Assembly (NCBI GenBank): GCA_035490315.1
Contig: DATHET010000053.1
Span: 1-15,028 of the forward strand
Direction of reading: 5' to 3'
DNA: 15,028 nucleotides
From: JADJQU01 sp035490315
GTDB lineage: Bacteria > Planctomycetota > UBA1135 > GCA-002686595
Part shown: piece by piece, positions 6,120 through 12,108 of the stretch
Numbering within the stretch: position 1 is the first letter of the stretch
How the letters are laid out: every line of letters begins with the position of its first letter
Notes under the pieces: model-generated
Told to the model about the DNA's origin: nothing
What the model saw: only the letters and a program-made list of their open reading frames with translations
Database searches by the model: none
Position numbers and translations under genes: made by a program

Positions 6120-7342
6120 ATCCGACCCGTCCGAGCGAGGCTCGCCAGGTCCACGATCCGGAGCGCTGGCGCAGGCAGTTTCCGATCCTGGCTTCGACGA
6201 CCTACCTCGTGACCCACTCGCTCGGCGCCATGCCGATCGGCGTGTACGACAAGTTGCGCGCCTACGCCGACCAGTGGGCGACGCGCGGCGTGCGCGCCTG
6301 GGCCGAGGGCTGGTGGGACTCGCCGATCACGGTCGGCAATCTGCTGGCGAAAATGATGAACGCGCCCGCGGGCTCGGTGGTCATGCACCAGAACGTGTCC
6401 GTGATCGAGAGCTTGATCGCCTCCTGCCTCGATTTCAGCGGGCCGCGCAACCGCGTGGTCTACGACGACCAGAATTTCCCGACGAACATGTACGTCTGGG
6501 AAGGTTGCAAGCGTCTCGGCGCGGAAATCGTCTGCTTGCCGTCGAAGGGGCGAGTCGGCGTTCCGCTCGACGAGGTCCTGACCGCGATCGACGAGCGCAC
6601 GCTGATCGTTCCGATCAGCCACGTCTGCTTCCGCAACTCCTACCAGCACGACGCGAAAGCGATCTGCGCGCGCGCGCGCGAAGTCGGCGCGCTGGTGCTG
6701 CTCGACACGTACCAGTCGCTGGGCACCGTGCCGGTCGACGTCGCCGATCTCGGCGTCGACATGGTCTGCGGCGGATCGGTGAAATGGCTGTGCGGAGGTC
6801 CAGGCGCCGGATACCTCTACGTGCGGCCGGACCTGCTGCCGAAGCTCGAGCCGCGGATCACCGGCTGGGCAGCCCACGCAGCGCCCTTCGCCTTCGAGCT
6901 GGGCGCCCAGCGCTACGCGAGCGGAGCAGCGCGCCTCTTGCACGGATCGCCGGCGGTTCCGGCCCTGCTCGCGGCCACGGCGGGTTACGAAGTCGTGCTC
7001 GAGGTCGGCGTGGAGAAGATCCGCGCCTGGTCGATCGCGTGCACCCAGGCTCTGCGCGAGGATCTGCTCGGCCGCGGCTTCGAAGTGCCCTCGCCCGCGG
7101 ACCCGGCGCAGCGCGGCGGAACCCTGACCGTGCGCTTGCGAGCGGAGGAGAACGGCGGGGCCTTCGTCGCGGCCCTCGAGCAGCGCGGCATCCTGGTCGA
7201 TCACCGGCCCGAGGCCGGGATTCGCGTCAGCCCGCACTTCTACACGAAGATGGAGGAGCTGGAGCTGTTCGCCCGCTCGCTCGGCGAGCTGCGCGAAAGC
7301 GGCGCGTGGCGCGATTTCGCGCGGGCTCAGAAGAGTTATTGA
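6116..7342 (+). CDS. Kynureninase-like PLP enzyme (aminotransferase class V fold)
   Basis: This 408-residue protein follows kynureninase along its length. It has YLVTHSLGAMP (30-40, compare YLDGNSLGA), a NFPTNMYVWEG segment (120-130), ISHVCFRNSYQHD (167-179), LLDTYQSLGTVPVD (195-208), the PLP lysine in GGSVKWLCGGPGAGYLYV (K223), GWAAHAAPFAF (250-260, compare GWFGH), an RLLHGSP segment (273-279), and GILVDHRPEAGIRVSPHFY (358-376). Kynureninase cleaves L-kynurenine to anthranilate and alanine. Anthranilate would be a fitting substrate for the CoA ligase two genes on. However, the Tyr before the PLP lysine in bacterial kynureninase (YKY) is Val here, and the His of DLAHSAG is Gln (Q200), so the true substrate may be a related ketone amino acid. 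Another class V lyase or aminotransferase is possible. Start ATG overlaps the ferredoxin stop. Confidence 0.8.
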   Translation: MNPTRPSEARQVHDPERWRRQFPILASTTYLVTHSLGAMPIGVYDKLRAYADQWATRGVRAWAEGWWDSPITVGNLLAKMMNAPAGSVVMHQNVSVIESLIASCLDFSGPRNRVVYDDQNFPTNMYVWEGCKRLGAEIVCLPSKGRVGVPLDEVLTAIDERTLIVPISHVCFRNSYQHDAKAICARAREVGALVLLDTYQSLGTVPVDVADLGVDMVCGGSVKWLCGGPGAGYLYVRPDLLPKLEPRITGWAAHAAPFAFELGAQRYASGAARLLHGSPAVPALLAATAGYEVVLEVGVEKIRAWSIACTQALREDLLGRGFEVPSPADPAQRGGTLTVRLRAEENGGAFVAALEQRGILVDHRPEAGIRVSPHFYTKMEELELFARSLGELRESGAWRDFARAQKSY

Positions 7343-7426
7343 AGGACCGCCGGGACCCGCCGCGACGCTACCATGCACGCGCGGGCCGCAGGCGAATCTG
7401 CGCGGGCGCCTCGCGAGAAAAGGACC

Positions 7427-8305
7427 ATGGCCACCGCCTCGTTTTCGCTGTTCGACCTCGCTCCGAACAAACTCGTGCTCGGACGCTACCGGATCTCCAG
7501 GCCATCGCGATCGAGCGGGCTGTCGGCGACCTTCGCGGCCCACGACGAGACCTCCGACACCGACTGCGAATTGACGGCGTTTCCGCCGGCCTTGTTCGAG
7601 TCGGCGGCGCAGGCCAACGACTACAAGAAAGCCCTCGAGGCCTGGCGCAAGGTCGAGCACCCCGGCGTCGCACGGGTTCTCGAAGTGCTCGTGCCCGCGG
7701 CGGCGACCATCGTGATGATCAGCGAAGCGCCGCGCGGCGAGCCGCTCGCCGAATGGGGGCGCAACCACAAGCAGCCGTCCCAGGCCGTGGTCGCCGCGAT
7801 CGGAGTCGCCGCGCTCGCGGCCCTGGAAGCGATCCACGCGCGCAAGCTGGTGCACGGCGACATCAAGCCGGCGACCTTGAACATCGCCGAGGGCAAGGGC
7901 AAGTCTTCGAAAGTTTCCGTGCAGCTCGTCGACGGCGGGGTCACGCCGGGATTGTGGAATGCCAAGCACCTCGGCGATCGCACCGCGCTGATCGGCACGC
8001 CGTTCTATGCGCCCGTCGAGCAGTTCGGCGGCGAGTCTCCTGACGTCGCTTCCGACGTGTACAACGTCGCGGCCGTGCTCTTCGAGCTGGCGACGGGAGT
8101 TCTGCCCTGGCCCGGCCGCTCCTTCCTGGAGATTTTTCAGGCCAAGCTCGACAAGCTCGCGCCGTCGATGAAGAAACGCGCGCCCGACGTCGAGGTCGAT
8201 CCGGAGTTCGAGCTCGCGGTGCAGCGCGGATTGTTCACCGACAAGCGCCAGCGCTACCAGAGTGCCGCGGAATTCAAGGCTGCCCTGAGTCCCTTCGCGA
8301 AGTGA
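7427..8305 (+). CDS. Ser/Thr protein-kinase-like protein, probable pseudokinase
   Basis: This 292-residue protein has the bacterial (PknB-type) kinase fold: YRISRPS at the N-lobe start, an EHPGVARVLEVL segment (77-88), a HGDIKP catalytic loop (143-148), LVDGG in place of DFG (167-171), activation segment GTPFYAPVEQFGG (190-202), SDVYNVAAVLFELATGVLPWPG (209-230) and a C-lobe ending in RYQSAAEFKAAL. Several catalytic positions are lost. The Gly-rich loop is SSGLSATF, the VAIK lysine aligns with T50, the Mg-binding Asn after HGDIKP aligns with T150, and DFG reads DGG. D145 and D169 remain. It is cytoplasmic with no membrane segment. Start: 7427 has AAAAGGA just upstream. An upstream ATG at 7373 would add 18 Arg/Ala-rich residues and cannot be excluded. 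Its stop overlaps the ligase GTG start, so it is coupled to that enzyme and may bind or regulate it; this is inference. Confidence 0.83.
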   Translation: MATASFSLFDLAPNKLVLGRYRISRPSRSSGLSATFAAHDETSDTDCELTAFPPALFESAAQANDYKKALEAWRKVEHPGVARVLEVLVPAAATIVMISEAPRGEPLAEWGRNHKQPSQAVVAAIGVAALAALEAIHARKLVHGDIKPATLNIAEGKGKSSKVSVQLVDGGVTPGLWNAKHLGDRTALIGTPFYAPVEQFGGESPDVASDVYNVAAVLFELATGVLPWPGRSFLEIFQAKLDKLAPSMKKRAPDVEVDPEFELAVQRGLFTDKRQRYQSAAEFKAALSPFAK

Positions 8306-9906
8306 AGCCCTCGAGCGTCGAGTTCTACGGCGGGATCGGATTCCCCGAGCGCTTCAACCTGTGTGAATACTTCCTCGATCACAATCTCGAGGCGGGCCGC
8401 GGCGAGAAGACGGCGCTGATCTGCGGCGACGCGAAGCGCACGTACAGCGAGCTGTCGCGCCGCGCCAAGCAGGCGGCAGCCTGTCTGCGCCGCCACGGCG
8501 TGCGGCCGGAAGAGCGCGTGCTCTTCGTCCTACCCGACGGATTCGAGTTCGCGGAAGCCTGGTTCGGCGTGCTGCGCGCCGGCGCCGTGTTCGCGATGGT
8601 CAATCCGCTGCTCAAGGCCGAGCAGCTCGAGTACTACCTCGGCTACACGATGGCGCGGGTCGCCTTCGTGCACGCCGAAGCCCTGGCGGAATTCCAGATC
8701 GCCGCGCGCGGCGCGCGCTGGCTCGAGACGACGATCGTGGTCGGCCGCGGCGAGCACGGCGGTCTCGATTACGAGCGCGCCCTCGCCGCGGAGGATCCCG
8801 ATTCGCCGGCGGCAGCCATGGAGCCCACCAGCGCCGACGATCTCGCCGGCTGGCTGTTCACCTCGGGCACGACTGGCCACCCCAAGGCCTGTGTCCACGT
8901 CCACGGCGATTTCGCCTTTTCCACCGAGACCTACGCGCTGCAGGTCGCGGGCTACCGCGAGAGCGACGTGTGTCTCTCGGTGCCCAAGCTGTTCTTCGGT
9001 TACGCCACCGGGACCAACTTGATGTTCCCCTTCCGCGTGGGAGCGAGCGTCGTGCTCTTCCCCGGCCGCGCGACGGCGGACGAGCTCTTCGATCAGATCG
9101 CGCGGCATCGGCCGAGCTTCCTGACCAGCGTGCCGACGATGATCAACAACATGCTGCGCTCGCCGCGCTGCGACAGCGCGGATCTGTCTTCGCTGCGCGT
9201 CGCCTTGTCGGCCGGCGAGGCCCTGCCCGCGCAGCTCTACGAGGAGTGGAAAGCGCGCACTTCGGTCGAGATCCTCGACGGAATCGGCTCGGCCGAGATG
9301 TTCCACATCTACATCTCCAACCGCGAAGGCGACGTCAAGCTCGGCAGTCTCGGCCGCATCGTGCCCGGCTACGAAGCGCAGATCGTCGGACCGGACGGCA
9401 AGCCCGTCGCCGACGGCGAGCCCGGTCGGCTGCGGGTGCGCGGCGGATCGACGGCGCTGTGCTACTGGGCGGATCGCAAGAAATCGATCGCGACCTACCA
9501 GGCGGACTGGTGCACTTCCGCCGACATCTTCCGCCGCGACCCCGACGGGTATTTCTTCTACGAGGGCCGCGACGACGACCTGCTCAAGGTCTCAGGCATC
9601 TGGGTCTCGCCGCTCGAGATCGAGAACGTGCTGCTGCGCCACGCTGCGGTCGCCGAAGTCTGCGTCGTCGGCTGCGAGGACGAGGACCGGCTGGTCAAGC
9701 CCCTCGCCTTCATCGTGGTCAACGCGGGCCACTGCGGCGGCCCGGAGCTCGCGGCCGAGCTCAAGCAGCACGTCAAGCGCCACCTCGCGCCGTACAAGTA
9801 CCCGCGCTGGTTCGAGTGGCGCGAGAGCCTGCCCAAGAACGACCGGGGCAAGGTCGCGCGCAAGGAATTGCGCGCGGCGAGCCGCGGCAGCGACGCCCGC
9901 GCCTGA
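8302..9906 (+). CDS. Benzoate-CoA ligase family protein (candidate 2-aminobenzoate-CoA ligase)
   Basis: This 534-residue ANL-superfamily adenylating enzyme has the benzoate-CoA-ligase pattern: a FNLCEYFLD start, TSGTTGHPKACVHVH (187-201, ATP loop A3), VPKLFFGYATGTNLMFPF (227-244), DGIGSAEMFHIYISN (326-340, A5), GRDDDLLKVSGIWVSP (422-437, A8) and the C-terminal lysine K517 in NDRGKVARKEL. It makes an aryl-AMP and then an aryl-CoA. The motif around 227-244 is typical of benzoate, 2-aminobenzoate and 4-hydroxybenzoate CoA ligases. The kynureninase-like gene upstream favours anthranilate, but the sequence alone does not separate these substrates. The A7 segment is ADWCTSADIF, whereas the family usually has a TGD triad; the Asp is kept. 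Translation starts at GTG 8302 inside the kinase stop (GTGA). It is the last gene of the operon. Confidence 0.9.
   Translation: MKPSSVEFYGGIGFPERFNLCEYFLDHNLEAGRGEKTALICGDAKRTYSELSRRAKQAAACLRRHGVRPEERVLFVLPDGFEFAEAWFGVLRAGAVFAMVNPLLKAEQLEYYLGYTMARVAFVHAEALAEFQIAARGARWLETTIVVGRGEHGGLDYERALAAEDPDSPAAAMEPTSADDLAGWLFTSGTTGHPKACVHVHGDFAFSTETYALQVAGYRESDVCLSVPKLFFGYATGTNLMFPFRVGASVVLFPGRATADELFDQIARHRPSFLTSVPTMINNMLRSPRCDSADLSSLRVALSAGEALPAQLYEEWKARTSVEILDGIGSAEMFHIYISNREGDVKLGSLGRIVPGYEAQIVGPDGKPVADGEPGRLRVRGGSTALCYWADRKKSIATYQADWCTSADIFRRDPDGYFFYEGRDDDLLKVSGIWVSPLEIENVLLRHAAVAEVCVVGCEDEDRLVKPLAFIVVNAGHCGGPELAAELKQHVKRHLAPYKYPRWFEWRESLPKNDRGKVARKELRAASRGSDARA
9855..9876 (+). terminator. Perfect 9-bp stem-loop with GGAA loop at the operon 3' end
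   Basis: CGCGCGCAA (9855-9863) pairs perfectly with TTGCGCGCG (9868-9876) around the tetraloop GGAA, a GNRA-type loop in RNA. It lies 30 bases before the stop of the ligase gene, so it is coding, and opposite the 3' end of the converging radical SAM gene. There is no T-tract. It may act as an RNA-end or stabilising structure for either transcript. The call is tentative, because such stems also arise by codon use at high GC. Confidence 0.25.
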
Positions 9907-9910
9907 CCCG

Positions 9911-11839
9911 CTACTCGAGTCTGGCCGGCGGCTCTCCGGCGCGGCGGCTTCCGTCGGCTTCCCAGGGAGGCACGTAGGCGAAAGGCGTGCGAGGACGCGG
10001 GCGCTGGAGGAAATCCTTCAGGTTCGAGAGGGTGCGGTACAGGGCTCGCGCGCGGGTGCGCTCGAGGATGCGCTCGAGATTGGCCGCATGGCGCACCAGC
10101 TGCTCGCGCTCGGATTCCAGCGTCATGGCATGCAGGCCGAGTGCTCTGCGCTCGCGCGCCAGGGTCTGCGCGTGATCGCTCTGGTGAATCCGCTCTTCGA
10201 GCAGCGCGTCGCGCTCCAGGCGCGCGGATTCGCTGGCGTGGCGCAGACGCTCGATCTCGCTTTCGGTGCGATGGACCTCGGCTTCCAGCGCTCGCACGCC
10301 GGAGATCAGGGCTTCACGCTCGGTCTCCAGGTTCCGCGCGTGGGCCTCGAGCGCTCCGTTCGCGGCCTCCAGCGTCGTGGAGTGCCCGCTCAAGCCTTCA
10401 CGGTCGCGCGCGAGGACGTTCGCATGGGCCTTCAAGTGCTCGCGCTCGACGAGCAGGGCCTCGATGTGCAGGCGCGCGGCGACGCGCTCGTGCAACAACC
10501 GCTCGTTGTCGCTGGCCTGTTGGTGGACCTCGCGCTCGAGCAGCTGCGAATAACCGAGCAGCTTGAAATGACGCTCGTGCACCTGATCCGCGAAGCCGCT
10601 GGCGACCGCCAGCTCGATCAGATCGCTCGCGCCGGTCGCGGCGGGAGTCAGGGGCGCGAGGTCGCGCTCGCCGAACCATTGCACCAGGTCCGAGCGCGAT
10701 GCTTCCACGGGTCCCGCGGAACGGTGCAGGATCGCGCAGGTGCGGCAGACCTCGGGTACGTCCCCCGCGGCGAGTCCCGCGCGCAAATTGCGGAACGAGC
10801 GGCCGTTCCAGATGTCCGAGAACTCCTGCGAGGCGAGATTGCCCAGGGCGTCGCCCTGGTGAGTCTTGGGATTCGCGCAGGGATAGACCCGGCCGTCCCA
10901 GAGCACGTACACGGCGACCGTCGGCATGTGGCAGTAATGCCGGCTCGTGCCGCGCTCGCGGTCCAGGCCCTCCAATTTCGCGAGACGTCGCAGCGCCGCG
11001 CTGCGGTCCTCGCGCGGGACTCCATCGTCCAGGGCGCCGTGATCGAAGGGCAGATCGAGCGCGATCCCGAGGGCTTTCGCGCGCTCGCGAGCTTCGACGA
11101 CGAAGGGTCTGGCCGCTTCGAGGTCGAGCGCATCGGCGCGGCCTTCCGCGGTAACCGGAATCACCGGCCAGGCGGACACGGCGTCGACCTTCAGCGTCGC
11201 GGCGAGCTCGACGAGGCGCGGAAGCTCGTGGACGTTGCTCCGCATCAAGACCATGCACAGGGAAAGCCGCGGCCGGTCCTCGGCGTCGCGCAGGAAACGG
11301 TGCTTGTTCAAGAGCTCGATGTTCTTGACCAGGCGCGCGAAGCTCGCGCCGCCGCGGATGCGCTCGTAAGTCGCGGCGGTGGCGCCGTCGATCGAGATCT
11401 CGATCTCGTGCACGCAATGGGCGAGCACCTCGGCGACGCGCTCGGTCGCGATGCGCGTGCCGTTGGTCGTCAGATGGATGCGCTGGTTCTTCGCGTGGGC
11501 GCGCTCGACCAGCTCCAGGAAAAACGGCGCGAGCATCGGCTCGCCGCCGACGCCCAGGTGCAGGCGCAAGGAGTACGGCAGGACCTCGCGCTCGATGCGC
11601 TCGAGTACCGCGCGATCGAGGAACTTCATGCCCTTGCCGTGGCGCGCTTCGACGGGCCTCAGGTGCTCGTGGCACATGTAGCAATCGAGATTGCAGCCGG
11701 AGGTTAGCTGCAGGTGCAGCTCGAGCGGCCGGTGCAGCGCCAAGGCCTCTCCGTGCTCGAAAGCGCGCTGGCCGCGCAGCTCGTTGATGAACTGGCGTGG
11801 CCCGGGCTCGTGGATGCGGAGGGATGCGGCGCTCGCCAT
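9911..11839 (-). CDS. Radical SAM/SPASM protein with long C-terminal coiled coil
   Basis: This 642-residue protein has a radical SAM core with CNLDCYMC (C49, C53, C56) binding the 4Fe-4S cluster. It is followed by GVGGEPML (96-103), TTNGT (124-128) and ISIDGATAATYERIRGG (148-164), as in family members. A SPASM-type cysteine set follows: C303, C321 (VYPCANP), C365 and C368. The third part, about residues 430-595, is a long coiled coil built from 14-residue units. The C-terminal tail (about 600-642) is Pro/Arg-rich. SPASM proteins modify peptides, proteins or other substrates by SAM radical chemistry. No precursor peptide or partner is recognised next to this gene, so the substrate is unknown. 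The open frame begins at ATG 11839, 40 residues before the conserved LHLQLTSGCN. It converges on the operon with a 4-base gap. No SD is seen. Confidence 0.88.
   Translation of the reverse strand: MASAASLRIHEPGPRQFINELRGQRAFEHGEALALHRPLELHLQLTSGCNLDCYMCHEHLRPVEARHGKGMKFLDRAVLERIEREVLPYSLRLHLGVGGEPMLAPFFLELVERAHAKNQRIHLTTNGTRIATERVAEVLAHCVHEIEISIDGATAATYERIRGGASFARLVKNIELLNKHRFLRDAEDRPRLSLCMVLMRSNVHELPRLVELAATLKVDAVSAWPVIPVTAEGRADALDLEAARPFVVEARERAKALGIALDLPFDHGALDDGVPREDRSAALRRLAKLEGLDRERGTSRHYCHMPTVAVYVLWDGRVYPCANPKTHQGDALGNLASQEFSDIWNGRSFRNLRAGLAAGDVPEVCRTCAILHRSAGPVEASRSDLVQWFGERDLAPLTPAATGASDLIELAVASGFADQVHERHFKLLGYSQLLEREVHQQASDNERLLHERVAARLHIEALLVEREHLKAHANVLARDREGLSGHSTTLEAANGALEAHARNLETEREALISGVRALEAEVHRTESEIERLRHASESARLERDALLEERIHQSDHAQTLARERRALGLHAMTLESEREQLVRHAANLERILERTRARALYRTLSNLKDFLQRPRPRTPFAYVPPWEADGSRRAGEPPARLE
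10070..10531 (-). repeat. Eleven in-register 14-residue coiled-coil units inside the radical SAM protein
   Basis: Residues 437-590 of the radical SAM protein divide into eleven 14-residue units without a shift. Leucine falls at 448, 462, 476, 490, 504, 518, 532, 546, 560, 574 and 588. His recurs four residues before it at 458, 472, 486, 500, 556, 570 and 584. Typical units read EREHLKAHANVLAR or EREQLVRHAANLER. In DNA this gives a 42-base period, but the bases are diverged, so the protein pattern rather than a recent tandem duplication is conserved. Confidence 0.75.
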
Positions 11840-12108
11840 GGACAGGAACGACCCTACCCGAGGCGCGGCGAAGTCGCGATTGCGCGCGCGGACTTCACGA
11901 AGACGTCAGGCGTGTGCAATGCGCCGCGCGAGCAGCCCGTAAAGTCTTGCCCATATTCACGTTAGGTCTGTTCCAGCGCGCTCCGCGAGGGCTCGCCCGC
12001 GGCTCTGTCCTCTCCAGCCTGCGCACGCGTCACCAGGTCCGAGCACGGCCGTTCGGCCGGCGAGCCTGGATCAACCCGCCGGCGCATCGCCGGCCAATGG
12101 AGTCTGCC
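11840..12108 (+). promoter_or_regulatory. Intergenic leader with two hairpins before the protease gene
   Basis: These 269 bases separate the divergent radical SAM and protease genes. The stretch around 11940-11968 (AAGTCTTGCCC, ATATTCACGTT) is the only AT-richer patch, so promoters may be there. Two short inverted repeats follow in what would be the protease 5' leader. CGGCC/GGCCG with loop GTTC is at 12046-12059, and GCCGGCG/CGCCGGC with loop CAT is at 12078-12094. The second ends four bases before the SD. I see no recognised riboswitch and no small ORF worth calling. Confidence 0.35.
12099..12102 (+). promoter_or_regulatory. Ribosome binding site of the subtilase gene
   Basis: GGAG is followed by six bases (TCTGCC) and the ATG at 12109-12111. 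With the signal peptide that starts at the same ATG, this supports the chosen start. It sits just downstream of the 12078-12094 hairpin, which could affect its access. Confidence 0.6.

Larger units (their letters stand above)
2166..9906 (+). other. Nine-gene operon, probable aromatic-CoA / kynurenine-type catabolism
   Basis: Nine rightward genes follow one another with four-base ATGA or GTGA overlaps (2960-2963, 4590-4593, 6116-6119 and 8302-8305) or gaps of 3 to 84 bases, so they are probably co-transcribed and partly translationally coupled. The set is SDR, RidA-like, unknown 120-residue protein, enoyl-CoA hydratase/isomerase, acyl-CoA dehydrogenase, ferredoxin, kynureninase-like, pseudokinase and aryl-CoA ligase. 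A CoA ligase, three beta-oxidation-type enzymes and a RidA ('translation inhibitor') protein are also grouped in the Azoarcus 2-aminobenzoyl-CoA cluster. The assignment of this operon to that pathway is inference. Confidence 0.7.

Noticed and set aside
7343..7426. Possible regulatory element or extra start between the kynureninase-like and kinase genes
   Set aside because: Only a weak CGCAG/CTGCG stem and a GC-rich direct repeat. The 84-base gap is explained by uncertainty about the kinase start (7373 or 7427).
5954..7969. Leftward open frame of about 671 codons opposite ferredoxin, kynureninase-like and kinase genes
   Set aside because: Low-complexity composition, no domain motif, and the plus-strand genes are strongly supported.
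1040..8000. Several GCGATCGC octamers, like the HIP1 repeat of cyanobacteria
   Set aside because: I noticed only about four, mostly in coding sequence where GCG-ATC and related codons are favoured, so composition can explain them.
9924..9940. GCCGG/CCGGC stem with a seven-base loop near the end of the radical SAM gene
   Set aside because: Only five base pairs, inside coding sequence, no T-tract; common by chance at this GC.
10088..11707. Rightward open frame of about 539 codons opposite the radical SAM gene
   Set aside because: It is the complement of a gene with clear radical SAM and SPASM motifs; no motif of its own.
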